From positions 1,984,001-2,048,000 of the forward strand of contig JADJXJ010000001.1 in assembly GCA_016715945.1 (NCBI GenBank): a stretch of DNA of 64,000 nt. Reading direction: 5' to 3'. Numbering within the stretch: position 1 is the stretch's first letter; each line of letters begins with the position of its first letter. The stretch comes from Bacteroidota bacterium. GTDB taxonomy: Bacteria > Bacteroidota > Bacteroidia > Bacteroidales > F082. The notes under the pieces were generated by a model. That model was given only the letters and a program-made list of their open reading frames with translations. It was not told the origin of the DNA and did not search any database. The translations under genes and the position numbers were made by a program. This document shows positions 16,950 to 26,758 of this stretch, piece by piece.

Positions 16950-19694
16950 TCAGAATACGATGAAGCGCGCGCTCTTTTCCACGCCTTTTGCACGAACTGT
17001 GACCACATGAAGGCCTTTACCCAGGTTGATCGGCCTGCTGTAGCGCATCCCACTCAACTTGTCGGTGAATACCACCTGGCCGGCAGCGTTGCTGACCACA
17101 AGCTCCCCGTTTTGCAGGGCAGTTTCCGATTCGATGGTGAGCACGCCGTCATTGTGGTTGATGCGGATCTGACGTTCGGCACTTTCGGTCACTCCCACTG
17201 CGCCCCAGTCTTCTACCTTGATGTTGTCGATAAACTGTCCGATGCCCGAAGGGGTATAGGCATGCCAGGCCAGGAAAATATACCCATCAACACCCGGCTG
17301 GAGCAGGGCTTCGCCCATCAACCAGTTTGATGTCAGGATGCTGGAATTATCGTAAAGCACATTGGTAAGCGTGGTCGTGTCGCCACCCGTACCCCAGAGC
17401 AAACGCAGTTTTTCGGCATTGGTGGGCATAAAGGTACGGTGTGCAAATGTGATCATATATTCTTTGGTGGCTTCTACCTGGAAAGGCGGTGAAACCAGGT
17501 AGTTGTTCATCGGGAAGGGTTGCCCGTTTGAAGTAAAGAGCGCAAAAGATTTCTGGCTGTTGTGGCCGATGAGCTGGGTGGTTGCCCAGTTCTGGGGGCC
17601 ATAGTTCAATGCCGACCAGCCTTCGGGCATATTTGGAGCCGTAATAGCTTCGACGTTCTGAATGTAGGGGTAGGTATTCACCACGTTCATGGTAGTAAAG
17701 CTGTAAATGGTGCTGCATTCGTTCAACCCAAAGCTGTTGCGCGGCTGAACCATAAGATAATATGTTGTAACTGGCTGGAGGTTCATCCTGAACGAATTGG
17801 TTGTCAGGTTTACGCCGTTCATCATGTTGGTGGGCGGGGTCACCCCTCCGCCATCGGTGCCAAAATATACATCATAACTTGTAGCAAAGGCGGCCGGGGT
17901 CCAGGTAACCAGATGGTTGAGGAAGGCATTGTTGCTGCCATTGGCCGGGCTGGTCATACCGGCAGAGCAATCGGGCACGGCACTATATTCGTCAATACCA
18001 GTTACAATAAGCGAAAAGACCTGGCTGTTGTTGGTCAGCGGTCCATCGTGCTGTACGATAATGGTATAGGTTCCGGATGTGGGATTGGGGATGTACACCT
18101 GTTCCAGATTGTCCACATAGTTCTTTCCATCCGTAGCCGGAGGTGCATCCGGATTATCCGGATCGAGACGGTAAGGATAGTAGATATTGAGGTTCTGGTC
18201 AACCACCATCAGGTCAAGGTCGTTAACCAGCGCTCTTGTGCGTGGGTTGAGGCTGGCCGGGGGCACATTGCCCTGCACATCTGTCCAGCTTATAGTTACA
18301 CGAAGTGGCTGGTTGCCGGGCACATTGACCTCACGAATGTATGGATTGTTGGCTTGCAGGGTAATTTCATCAATCAAATTCTGGGCGGCGCCATCTTCAC
18401 GGATCACCATACCTGCACGGGCGGTATTCATCAGGCCCCAACCAAATTTGTAGTCAGGCCCGATGTGCGGACCAGCCTCATCAGCTGTGTGAATGACCAA
18501 TCCCTTGAGGGTTGAGGCGCGCATAGGGGTATTGTTATGGGTTTGCTGATAAAGCTGCTGCAACAGCACCATGCTACCAGCCACATTGGGCGACGACATA
18601 CTGGTGCCACTGAGAGAAGCGTAGGAGGAGTTGGACGATGCAGTGGAGGAATAGACATTGACACCCTTTCCGACGACATCAGGTTTGATACGACCGTCGT
18701 CCGCCGGTCCCCAGCCGCTGAAGCTGCTCATGGTCACATTGCTCGGACCCTGATAGTTGAGCACCTCATTCACTGCACCCACAGTGAGTACATTCTTCGA
18801 AATTCCTGATCCACCGATGCAATCGTATCCGTCAACCCCACCATCTTTCTCCGGGTTGCCGTTCTGGCCGGCATTGGCAGGGCCCTCGCCACGGTCGTTC
18901 CCTGCCGATTTGGTGATCAGAAAATATGGCGCATTGTTGGCAATAATGTCCCAGGTGCGTGCCTGGGAGTTGTAAAAGCCAAATAAATAATCCTCTGTCG
19001 GCGAAACGCTGGATGTGCCGTACCATGTCCATTGTCCGGTGCTCTGATTCTGGTCCCAACCTCTGATGTTTCCCCAGGAGTGATTCGAAATCTCCATGCC
19101 GGCGGCAGCAGCAGTGGTCATCTCGCTCTCCACCGAGTTCCAGTCGTAACTCTTGAGTTGTGCCCTGAAAGCCATGCCCTTGGCATTGGCATTCACCCCT
19201 CCGGCCACGATCGTTCCAGCCACGTGTGTGGCATGGTCAGAAGTAGTGGTAGCCCCATCACCTGCAGTAACACGTTGTGTACCAGTATTATTAAACTCCT
19301 GATGGGTACGTCTTACCGCGCCTCCATCCCAAATGCCAACTTTGTTGTAGCCTTCACCTTCGATTACCACTCCTACACTTCCACCTTGCCACATCTGATT
19401 GGCGCGGGTGGTGATGGCTGCCCCAAGGTTATCGGTCTTAAAAAACACAGGCTGTCCATCCACCACATCAACAAGCTGGATCACTGTTCCATTGCTGAAC
19501 TCCTGGCGCACAGGAATGTTGTTGGCTTTGGCATACGCCTTCACCCGCTTTTCCATTTGCCTCCATTCGCGTTCGAACTGCCTCGACAGACGATTGAGTT
19601 CGTCCACATTGGTTGCCTGCTGGGCGAAAAGGCTGGTCAGGGGAAGCAAGACAAGCGCTGTGAGTAAAAGCGCATAGTTTATGGTTCTTCTCAT
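16950..19694 (-). CDS. secreted S8 subtilisin-like peptidase with T9SS type A sorting domain
   Basis: I chose ATG 19694 (914 residues), which starts the signal peptide (MRRTINYALLLTALVLLPLTSLFAQ); the frame is open to 19763. The catalytic triad is visible: Asp123 in 'GIWDGG', His154 in 'DHATHVAG', Ser365 in 'LSGTSMSSPNVAG', with the oxyanion Asn266 in 'KSAGND'. A PPC-like or jelly-roll region ('LRVTISWTDVQGN') and a fibronectin III-like domain follow, then a cleaved-adhesin-like domain ('PEGWSALNYGPQNW'). The last about 80 residues form a T9SS sorting domain ('LTIESETALQNGELVVSNAAGQVV' pattern, ending in a short strand). It should be exported and attached at the surface. It is a single-gene unit with its own terminator. 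Confidence 0.95.
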   Translation of the reverse strand: MRRTINYALLLTALVLLPLTSLFAQQATNVDELNRLSRQFEREWRQMEKRVKAYAKANNIPVRQEFSNGTVIQLVDVVDGQPVFFKTDNLGAAITTRANQMWQGGSVGVVIEGEGYNKVGIWDGGAVRRTHQEFNNTGTQRVTAGDGATTTSDHATHVAGTIVAGGVNANAKGMAFRAQLKSYDWNSVESEMTTAAAAGMEISNHSWGNIRGWDQNQSTGQWTWYGTSSVSPTEDYLFGFYNSQARTWDIIANNAPYFLITKSAGNDRGEGPANAGQNGNPEKDGGVDGYDCIGGSGISKNVLTVGAVNEVLNYQGPSNVTMSSFSGWGPADDGRIKPDVVGKGVNVYSSTASSNSSYASLSGTSMSSPNVAGSMVLLQQLYQQTHNNTPMRASTLKGLVIHTADEAGPHIGPDYKFGWGLMNTARAGMVIREDGAAQNLIDEITLQANNPYIREVNVPGNQPLRVTISWTDVQGNVPPASLNPRTRALVNDLDLMVVDQNLNIYYPYRLDPDNPDAPPATDGKNYVDNLEQVYIPNPTSGTYTIIVQHDGPLTNNSQVFSLIVTGIDEYSAVPDCSAGMTSPANGSNNAFLNHLVTWTPAAFATSYDVYFGTDGGGVTPPTNMMNGVNLTTNSFRMNLQPVTTYYLMVQPRNSFGLNECSTIYSFTTMNVVNTYPYIQNVEAITAPNMPEGWSALNYGPQNWATTQLIGHNSQKSFALFTSNGQPFPMNNYLVSPPFQVEATKEYMITFAHRTFMPTNAEKLRLLWGTGGDTTTLTNVLYDNSSILTSNWLMGEALLQPGVDGYIFLAWHAYTPSGIGQFIDNIKVEDWGAVGVTESAERQIRINHNDGVLTIESETALQNGELVVSNAAGQVVFTDKLSGMRYSRPINLGKGLHVVTVRAKGVEKSARFIVF

Positions 19695-19882
19695 TGCAGA
19701 AAATATTGGAAAGGTTAAGAAGACAAAAATAATGTTTTTTGTATGGCATGACATGTGAATCATGGACTAAATAAACCAGTCCTCTTTCGTATATGCCTGT
19801 TATATAACCACTTACATTCATAATTCTGCCGTACGGATTGATGATAAAGTATCGTTGGCCGAAATTTTGCCCCCATAATCAT

Positions 19883-19890
19883 TACCTTTG
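19883..19890 (+). promoter_or_regulatory. Bacteroidota -7 element (TACCTTTG)
   Basis: A perfect TAnnTTTG ends 16 bases before the ATG at 19906. It overlaps a possible TTG start at 19888, which I therefore reject as the start of translation. Two TTG/TTTG sequences upstream are 13 and 25 bases away, so the -33 is unclear. Confidence 0.45.
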
Positions 19891-19905
19891 CGCAAATTTT
19901 TTCGT

Positions 19906-21123
19906 ATGCAACCTTCGATCGTAATACTTGCCGGAGGTGGTCCGGCGCCGGGAATCAATACCGTCATCAGCACGGTGGCCAAGGTGTTTCTCAAAAGTGG
20001 TTTCAGGGTGATTGGCCTCAATGGTGGCTATAAAAGCCTCTTCGCCGAAACTCCCGACATGATTGAATTCGATTTTGCGCTGGCCGACGACATTCAGAAA
20101 AAAGGAGGTTCGGCCATCATGATGAGTCGCTATAAGCCAAAAGACACAGAGTTCAGCACCAGGTTTTTTGTGAAGCACAATGTGAAGCTCCTTGTAACCA
20201 TCGGTGGTGACGATACAGCTTCAACAGCCAACCGGATCTCTCGTTTTCTGCACGAAAATAATGTTGATATCCAGAACATCCACGTACCAAAAACCATCGA
20301 CAACGACCTTCCGCTGCCCGAAGGTTCGCCCACATTTGGCTATTATTCCGCCAAAGACGAGGGCGTGCGCATAGCGCAGACCGTTTACGAGGATGCACGC
20401 ACCAGCGGCAACTGGTTTGTGGTTTCGGCCATGGGACGCGAAGCCGGTCACCTGGCTTTCGGTATCGGAGCGGCCTGCCATTACCCGATGATTGTCATCC
20501 CCGAAATGTTCAACAAAACCGAGGTTACTTTCGACCGCATCATCCGCCTCATCATTTCCTCCATGGTTAAAAGGCGCATTCTGGGCATACACTACGGTGT
20601 GGCCATTGTGAGCGAAGGGGTGTTTCATTTTATGACTGACGAAGAGATCGTGTCCTCAGGCGTCAATTTCACCTTCGACGATCACGGGCACCCGGAGCTT
20701 GGCAACGTTAGCAAAGCACACATTTACAACATGTTGCTGCAACACCGACTGAAAGACCTCAACCTGAACATCAAGAGCCGGCCCGTAGAAATCGGCTACG
20801 AACTGCGCTGCGTTCAGCCCACCGCCTTCGACCTGATGTATTGTGCCCTGCTTGGGTATGGCGTGAAAGAACTTTACGACCGTGGCGTTACCGGCGCTAT
20901 GGTCACCTCCAACCACAAAGGCGAAGTGGCCCCGCTCTACCTGAAAGACGTGGCCGACGAAAAGGGTAAGGTCAAACCCAGGTTGGTGGACATGGAAAGC
21001 GAAAAGGTTAAAATGGTTTTCGAAAACGGCATGCAATACATCGGGCCGGACGATTATGAAGCCGCAAAAAAATACCTGCCTAACCCGGAGGAATACGATT
21101 TCAGGAAAATCCTGAACTGGTAA
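19906..21123 (+). CDS. diphosphate-dependent 6-phosphofructokinase
   Basis: The 405-residue product phosphorylates fructose 6-phosphate in glycolysis. Two residues that set the phosphate donor can be read. The 'GGDD' motif (Asp103) replaces the GGDG of ATP enzymes, and 'PKTIDND' has Lys129 where ATP enzymes have Gly. Both are the hallmarks of PPi-dependent PFK, which is reversible and saves ATP. Substrate motifs 'MGREAGHLA' and 'PEMF' (metal and sugar binding) are present. The donor assignment is from known family rules and was not tested. ATG 19906 is chosen because it follows the promoter element. A strong terminator follows, so the gene is monocistronic. Confidence 0.94.
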   Translation: MQPSIVILAGGGPAPGINTVISTVAKVFLKSGFRVIGLNGGYKSLFAETPDMIEFDFALADDIQKKGGSAIMMSRYKPKDTEFSTRFFVKHNVKLLVTIGGDDTASTANRISRFLHENNVDIQNIHVPKTIDNDLPLPEGSPTFGYYSAKDEGVRIAQTVYEDARTSGNWFVVSAMGREAGHLAFGIGAACHYPMIVIPEMFNKTEVTFDRIIRLIISSMVKRRILGIHYGVAIVSEGVFHFMTDEEIVSSGVNFTFDDHGHPELGNVSKAHIYNMLLQHRLKDLNLNIKSRPVEIGYELRCVQPTAFDLMYCALLGYGVKELYDRGVTGAMVTSNHKGEVAPLYLKDVADEKGKVKPRLVDMESEKVKMVFENGMQYIGPDDYEAAKKYLPNPEEYDFRKILNW

Positions 21124-21136
21124 GTCTATTTATTGA

Positions 21137-21176
21137 CAAAAAAATCCCGGAGTCCGATGGACTCCGGGATTTTTTC
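21137..21176. terminator. bidirectional terminator between convergent genes
   Basis: A perfect 12-base stem (ATCCCGGAGTCC, 21144-21155, with 21159-21170) and a 3-base loop are flanked by A7 on the left and T5 on the right. It can terminate both the phosphofructokinase gene and the opposing dehydrogenase gene, whose stop codon begins at 21179. Confidence 0.9.
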
Positions 21177-22130
21177 TTATGTAAGCCCCAAAGCCTCAAT
21201 CTTCTGGGCCAGGATGGCTGCCATTTTGATATTGGACTCGTGCGTCCAGCCGGCAATGTGCGGGCTCAACACCACATTCCCGCGCCTGACCAGCTGGCTG
21301 AAAGCTTCGGGCCAATGACCGGTTTTAAGACTTTCGAATGAAGTTTCTTCAAACTCGAGCACATCCAGACAGGCCCCTTTGACCAGACCTTCGTCCATGG
21401 CACGAAGCAAAGATGCGGTATGCACCACCGGACCACGCGAAGTGTTGATGAGATAGACAGGCTTACGGAATTGTTTCAGATAGTCATAGTTCACCAGGTA
21501 GCGGGTTTCGTCGGTCAGGGGCACATGCAGGCTGAGCACATCGGCTTCGGCAAACACCCTCTCCATTCCGGTTTCCTGCACAAATGAGTCCGAAAAACCA
21601 GTTTTGTATTTGTCATAAGCCAACACCCGGGCCTCGAAGCCTGACAATTTACGTGCGAAAGCGCCGCCGGTATTGCCATATCCGATAATGGCAATGGTTT
21701 TGCCACCGATTTCTATACCCCTGTTGGCTTCGCGCCTCCAGATGCCCTGACGCACCTCGCTGTCGGCCCGAAGGAGGTTGTTGAATAGCATCAGCAACAT
21801 TCCGATGGCCTGCTCGGCCACCGCATCACGGTTGCCCTCTGGCGCATTCAGGCAAATGACGCCTTTGGCCTGGGCGTACTCCACATCAATGTTTTCCATG
21901 CCAGCGCCTACCCTGCCGATAAACCGGAGCTGACCTGCTGCATCGAGCAGGTGTTGGTCAACCGGAAAACGGCTCCTGATGATCAGACCCACACAGTCAT
22001 GTATGGCTTCGAGACAATCGTTGTAGCCCTGATCAGGACCCAGGCCAACACATTGGAAGCCCTGAGCCTCAAGCAAATCGGTGAGTGAGGGGTGGGCCGT
22101 ATCCGCAAATAAAACTTTTGGTTTCAGCAT
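21177..22130 (-). CDS. D-2-hydroxyacid dehydrogenase (phosphoglycerate dehydrogenase-like)
   Basis: The 317-residue product has the NAD-binding motif 'IIGYGNTG' (Gly150-x-Gly152-x-x-Gly155), the conserved Arg232 in 'INTSRGPVV' and the catalytic His291 in 'LSPHIAGWT'. The N-terminal half carries 'FIGRVGAGMENID', typical of SerA and related enzymes. It could be a 3-phosphoglycerate dehydrogenase for serine synthesis or another NAD-linked 2-oxoacid reductase; the sequence alone does not decide. It starts three bases after the stop of the upstream TPR lipoprotein, so the two form an operon with no obvious functional link. Confidence 0.92.
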   Translation of the reverse strand: MLKPKVLFADTAHPSLTDLLEAQGFQCVGLGPDQGYNDCLEAIHDCVGLIIRSRFPVDQHLLDAAGQLRFIGRVGAGMENIDVEYAQAKGVICLNAPEGNRDAVAEQAIGMLLMLFNNLLRADSEVRQGIWRREANRGIEIGGKTIAIIGYGNTGGAFARKLSGFEARVLAYDKYKTGFSDSFVQETGMERVFAEADVLSLHVPLTDETRYLVNYDYLKQFRKPVYLINTSRGPVVHTASLLRAMDEGLVKGACLDVLEFEETSFESLKTGHWPEAFSQLVRRGNVVLSPHIAGWTHESNIKMAAILAQKIEALGLT

Positions 22131-22133
22131 CTT

Positions 22134-23303
22134 TTAGTCCACCTGAAGCAGCAGATTCGACTCTTTCTTGAGGGCATTGCGAAGCAAAGGATTGATTTTC
22201 TGGGCTGCTTCCATTAGCATCACGCCATCGGGAGGAAAAGGTACAGGGTTGCGTCGCATCATTTCCAGACTTTGCACACTGGCGGCACGCAGGTCGCCGT
22301 TGATTGTACCGTAAGTATAGGTAAAAACCGCCTCCGACTCGAAAGGAATGCTGCGCAGCGTTTTGCCTGTGGCGGGTTGTACAAAGTCGAACAGGCCACC
22401 CACCTTTGCCCGCTTTTCCATAAGTGTCTGGTTAACAAAAGCTTCAATGGTGCGATACTTTGGCACCTCTATCACCTTGCCCGTCGAATCGAGCATGATA
22501 TTTCCGTTTTCATCGCGTTTGGGCTGGGTGCCATCCTGAATCTCCTTCTTTTCCGTAAACCTCGATTGACTGACCATTTCCGGGCTGACGGCGATGGTTC
22601 GCACTGAGGCATAGACCACATAATCGTAACTCATGCCACTTCTTTCTTCGAAATTAAAGCTGAGCCAGGGTTGGTCGAGGTTGGCTGCCGACATATTCAT
22701 GATAACCTCTGCAAACTCGTCGGGTACCTGGACTCCTGAACGATTTTCGAACAACACCAGCACCTGACTTGTGCCCTGCTGCTCAGCACGTTGCAACTGG
22801 CGGCGCACCTCAGGGTCGTTGGGACTGAGCCGTTGCAATTCGGTCAGATGGTCGTAGGCCAGCCGGGCTTCCTGCTTTTTCCCTGTGGCAAGGAGGTTCA
22901 AGGCAGTTTCGAGCAACTGCTGACGTGCCTCGCGTCGGGCATCTGCTATCAGCATATCCAGATTCATGGGCACAAAACCTATGGCAGCCTGCTGGTCGCT
23001 GCTTAAGGTTTTAATCTTTGTCTGCCTCACGTTCATCCGCTCGTACAGACGCATGATTTCGGGCCAGTCGGCGGCCTCATTGCGCACCTTGAGCATCTGA
23101 ATGCGGTCGTGGTCGAGCTGGTTGGCAGTGTGATAAGCCCGCGAAAGCAATTGCAGATCTTCAGCATCCGCTTTTCCGGCTCGTGCCGAACGCACCAGGC
23201 GCTCAATGGCCTGATCGTATTGCTCATTTTTTATCATGCGCGAAGGACTGTTGCATGCCAGCAGCAACTGCAAGGCTAACACAATGTGCATCAATCTTTT
23301 CAT
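22134..23303 (-). CDS. TPR-like lipoprotein of unknown function
   Basis: I chose ATG 23303 (389 residues), which gives the signal peptide and lipobox 'LQLLLACNS' (Cys17). Residues of about 20-170 look like two to four TPR-type helical hairpins ('YDQAIERLVRSARAGKAD', 'ATGKKQEARLAYDHL'). The C-terminal half is strand-rich, with 'VLVLFENRSGVQVPDEF' and a long segment with paired Ser/Thr and basic residues. It should be anchored to the outer or inner membrane facing the periplasm. A role in envelope organisation is plausible but not shown. It is divergent from the MMPL exporter gene. Confidence 0.82.
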   Translation of the reverse strand: MKRLMHIVLALQLLLACNSPSRMIKNEQYDQAIERLVRSARAGKADAEDLQLLSRAYHTANQLDHDRIQMLKVRNEAADWPEIMRLYERMNVRQTKIKTLSSDQQAAIGFVPMNLDMLIADARREARQQLLETALNLLATGKKQEARLAYDHLTELQRLSPNDPEVRRQLQRAEQQGTSQVLVLFENRSGVQVPDEFAEVIMNMSAANLDQPWLSFNFEERSGMSYDYVVYASVRTIAVSPEMVSQSRFTEKKEIQDGTQPKRDENGNIMLDSTGKVIEVPKYRTIEAFVNQTLMEKRAKVGGLFDFVQPATGKTLRSIPFESEAVFTYTYGTINGDLRAASVQSLEMMRRNPVPFPPDGVMLMEAAQKINPLLRNALKKESNLLLQVD

Positions 23304-23475
23304 TATGGGAAGATGTTTTCTGTTTTGGTTTCTGATGTTCGGAATGCCTTTAATTAAAAGCAAATATCGAACCATTTTTGTAATTGATGCGAAAGTGCTA
23401 ATTTCGAAAGTTTTTAAATCCTGTTCGCAGGCTGTCTGGCTTCATCGGACCTGGAACGCTATAATAAATCTGTTC

Positions 23476-25896
23476 ATGTGGAATTTTTTCGTCAGGCTCA
23501 TCTTACGCAACCGTTTAGCTAATCTGATAATCATTGCGTTGCTGACGCTTTATATGGGCTATACCGGCTCGAAGGTTCAGATGTCGTACGAGTTTGCAAA
23601 CATGCTGCCCGATTCTGACACCACCAGCCGCATTTATCAGCAATTCAAGCAAACTTTCGGGCAGGATGGCGCCGTCATGTTTGTGGGGGTTCAGGACGAC
23701 CGGCTCTTCGAGTTGGAACACTTTCGGGCATGGCATGCGCTCACCGAGCAGGTGCGCGCCATCGAAGGCGTGGAAGAAGTTGTTTCGGTGGCACGTATGT
23801 TTCATCTTGTGCGCAACGACAGTTTGAAAAAATTTGAGTTTAAACCTGTTATGGAGCGTCTGCCCCAAACCCAACAGGAGCTCGATTCGCTCAGGCAATA
23901 CATCTTCAACCTGAGGTTTTACGACGGGCTGCTCTACAACAGCCAGACGAATGTGAGTGTGATGATGATCACGCTCGACAACAAGGTATTGAACTCCAAA
24001 GACCGCATCGGGCTTGTTTATGAGATAAAAGATGTGCTCGACAGCTTCACAGATCAGTTTGGCATCCAACTGCGCTATTCCGGTCTGCCTTATATACGCA
24101 CCATCACATCACAAAAGATTCAGCACGAGCTGGTGCTGTTCGTATTCCTTTCGCTGGTGATTGCCGCTCTCATATTGTTCACCTTCTTCCGTTCGGGACG
24201 GATTGTATTGTTCATCATTCTTGTCGTGCTTGTGACTGTGGCGTTCATGTTTGGCCTGTTGCAAATGCTGGGCTATAAAATCACCATACTTACAGGCATT
24301 CTGCCACCACTGCTCATCGTCATTGGCGTAGAAAACTCAATCTTTCTGCTTAACAAGTATTTCAACGAATACTTCCTGCATGGCAACAAAATCAGAGCCC
24401 TCAGCCGCACCATCAGGCGCATTGGCGCTGCCAACCTGCTCACCAATGCCACCACCGCAGCCGGATTTGCCGCTTTTATTGTGACAGGCAACAAAATGCT
24501 GGTCGAATTTGGCATCGTTGCCTCGATCAACATCATGATCAGCTATGCCACCAGCCTGACACTTATTCCTATCATATTCAGCTACCTTCCCCCACCCAAA
24601 CCCAAACAATACGCCCACTTCGAACAAGGTCGCGTCAACAGCATCATCCGTTTTATTGAATACGTGGTCTGGAACCGGCGAAATACTGTCTATCTGGTGA
24701 CAGCCGTGCTGGTTGTTTTCGGTATCTACGGTGTAACCAGGCTGCGCACCACCGGCAACGTTGTGGACGACATCTCCCATAAGGAGCAGATGTATAAAGA
24801 CCTGATGTTCTTCGAAGAACATTTTAACGGGGTCATGCCTTACGAAATAAGCATAGATACCAAACGGCCCAAGGGCGTCCTCCGGGCCTCAACCTTGCAA
24901 AAGATCGACCGACTTCAGGATTCGTTGGCCTCCTACCCCCAGTTCAGTAAACCACTTTCGGTGGCCGAGCTGGTTAAATTTTCGAAACAGGCCTTCTTTC
25001 GCGGCGACCCGGAATTTTATTCCATGCCCAACAATCAGGAACGCAATTTCATACTGGGTTATATGCCTGCTTTTCAGGGCGACAGGCGCACTATCCTGAA
25101 TTCATTTGTAGATACTGCCCTGCAAACCACCCGGGTGAGTGTGCAATTGGCCAACGTAAGCACAAAACAAATCGACAGCATCCAGCAAAGTTTACAACCG
25201 AAAATCGACAGCATTTTTCCTGCCGAAGAATATACGGTAACTACCACCGGCACAAGCGTGGTGTTTCTGAAAGGCACCAACTATCTGGTAAAGAATCTCA
25301 TATCCAGTCTTTTGCTTGCCCTGTTCGTAATCGCCCTCCTGATGGCGCTCACATTCTCATCGTTGAAGATGATCGTGGTTTCGCTAATACCCAATCTGAT
25401 CCCTCAGTTACTCACTGCGGCAATGATGGGATATGCCGGTATTTCGATCAAACCTTCTACCATATTGATATTCAGCATTGCCCTTGGCATCAGCGTGGAC
25501 AACACCATACATTTTCTCTCGCGCTATCGCCAGCAGCTTAAAATCAACAACTGGAACATCCCTCAGGCTGTGCTGGCAGCCCTGCACGAAACAGGATTCA
25601 GCATGATTTATTCGGCTGTGGTCTTATTTTTCGGTTTTGCCATTTTGATCCTCTCGTCATTCGGAGGTACCGAGGCGCTTGGTTACCTGGTCTCGTTCAC
25701 ACTTATTACAGCCATGCTCTCGAACCTTTTCCTGCTCCCATCGTTATTAATGACGCTTGATCGTTGGAGCACTACCAAAGCTTTCCAGGAACCCCTGCTC
25801 GAAATACTTGATGAAGAGGCCGATATCGATCTGGATCAATTGCAGATAGAAATAAATCATAAGAATAAAGACCAACAAAAAGATTTGGCGCCATGA
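23476..25896 (+). CDS. RND superfamily exporter, MMPL type
   Basis: I chose ATG 23476 (806 residues), which begins just before the first membrane helix (FVRLILRNRLANLIIIALLTLYMGYTG); the upstream part of the frame to 23236 is not protein-like and overlaps the divergent gene. The protein has the duplicated RND plan: helix 1, a large periplasmic loop (about 50-215), five helices, then helix 7, a second loop (about 420-600) and five more helices. This is the MMPL/HAE3 family that moves lipids or lipid-like compounds. The Asp/Glu-rich cytoplasmic tail ends just before the next gene. The last four bases (ATGA) overlap the rfbA start. The substrate is unknown. Confidence 0.93.
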   Translation: MWNFFVRLILRNRLANLIIIALLTLYMGYTGSKVQMSYEFANMLPDSDTTSRIYQQFKQTFGQDGAVMFVGVQDDRLFELEHFRAWHALTEQVRAIEGVEEVVSVARMFHLVRNDSLKKFEFKPVMERLPQTQQELDSLRQYIFNLRFYDGLLYNSQTNVSVMMITLDNKVLNSKDRIGLVYEIKDVLDSFTDQFGIQLRYSGLPYIRTITSQKIQHELVLFVFLSLVIAALILFTFFRSGRIVLFIILVVLVTVAFMFGLLQMLGYKITILTGILPPLLIVIGVENSIFLLNKYFNEYFLHGNKIRALSRTIRRIGAANLLTNATTAAGFAAFIVTGNKMLVEFGIVASINIMISYATSLTLIPIIFSYLPPPKPKQYAHFEQGRVNSIIRFIEYVVWNRRNTVYLVTAVLVVFGIYGVTRLRTTGNVVDDISHKEQMYKDLMFFEEHFNGVMPYEISIDTKRPKGVLRASTLQKIDRLQDSLASYPQFSKPLSVAELVKFSKQAFFRGDPEFYSMPNNQERNFILGYMPAFQGDRRTILNSFVDTALQTTRVSVQLANVSTKQIDSIQQSLQPKIDSIFPAEEYTVTTTGTSVVFLKGTNYLVKNLISSLLLALFVIALLMALTFSSLKMIVVSLIPNLIPQLLTAAMMGYAGISIKPSTILIFSIALGISVDNTIHFLSRYRQQLKINNWNIPQAVLAALHETGFSMIYSAVVLFFGFAILILSSFGGTEALGYLVSFTLITAMLSNLFLLPSLLMTLDRWSTTKAFQEPLLEILDEEADIDLDQLQIEINHKNKDQQKDLAP

Positions 25897-26756
25897 AAGG
25901 AATTATTCTTGCCGGTGGTTCCGGCACAAGGCTTCACCCCCTCACATTAGCAGTGAGCAAGCAACTGATGCCCATTTACGACAAGCCAATGATCTATTAC
26001 CCGCTCTCGGTGCTCATGATGGCAGGTATCCGCGAAATTCTGGTCATTTCCACACCCCAGGACCTGCCCAATTTCCGCAGACTGCTGGGCGACGGCAGCC
26101 CGCTGGGTTGCAGTTTTTCTTATGCTGAACAAGCCATACCGAACGGTCTTGCCCAGGCTTTTGTAATTGGCGAAGACTTCGTAGGGAACGACAAAGTAGC
26201 GCTGATTCTGGGCGACAATATTTTCTACGGTGCTGGTTTGCAGCAACTGCTCACCGAAAACAACGATCCTACCGGCGGCGTGGTCTTTGCTTATCATGTT
26301 TCCGATCCGCAGCGCTATGGTGTAGTGGAATTCGATGAACGGAAAAACGCCATCTCCATAGAAGAAAAACCTAAAAACCCCCGTTCAAACTATGCCGTCC
26401 CGGGCTTGTATTTCTACGACAACAGCGTGATCGAGGTGGCAAAAAATATCAAACCTTCGGCAAGGGGGGAATACGAGATTACCGACGTAAACAAATACTA
26501 CCTCGAAAAAGGCATGCTGAAAGTGGGCATCCTCAGCCGCGGCACGGCCTGGCTCGACACAGGCACTTTTGAGTCGCTGCTGCAGGCCTCGCAATTCGTC
26601 GAAGTGATCGAGCACCGGCAAGGTCTTAAAATAGGCTGCATCGAAGAAGTGGCCTTCAACAAAGGCTTTATCAACGCCGAACAACTTGCAAGACTTGCTG
26701 AGCCCCTGATGAAAAGCGGTTACGGGCAATATCTCATGAATCTGATCAACAAGTAA
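25893..26756 (+). CDS. rfbA: glucose-1-phosphate thymidylyltransferase
   Basis: The 287-residue product makes dTDP-glucose from glucose 1-phosphate and dTTP, the first step to dTDP-rhamnose and other deoxysugars. It shows the N-terminal nucleotide-binding motif 'GIILAGGSGTRLHPLT', 'LPIYDKPMIYYP'-like 'LMPIYDKPMIYYPLSVLMMAG', 'LGDNIFYG', and 'GLYFYDNSV'. The length and these motifs match RfbA/RmlA closely. The start codon overlaps the stop of the exporter gene by four bases, so it is probably translationally coupled. The other rfb/rml genes are not in the window. Confidence 0.96.
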   Translation: MKGIILAGGSGTRLHPLTLAVSKQLMPIYDKPMIYYPLSVLMMAGIREILVISTPQDLPNFRRLLGDGSPLGCSFSYAEQAIPNGLAQAFVIGEDFVGNDKVALILGDNIFYGAGLQQLLTENNDPTGGVVFAYHVSDPQRYGVVEFDERKNAISIEEKPKNPRSNYAVPGLYFYDNSVIEVAKNIKPSARGEYEITDVNKYYLEKGMLKVGILSRGTAWLDTGTFESLLQASQFVEVIEHRQGLKIGCIEEVAFNKGFINAEQLARLAEPLMKSGYGQYLMNLINK

Positions 26757-26758
26757 TT

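Noticed and set aside
23236..23475. N-terminal extension of the MMPL exporter upstream of 23476
   Set aside because: It overlaps the divergent lipoprotein gene start and codes for a stretch not seen in the family; the first helix begins right after ATG 23476.
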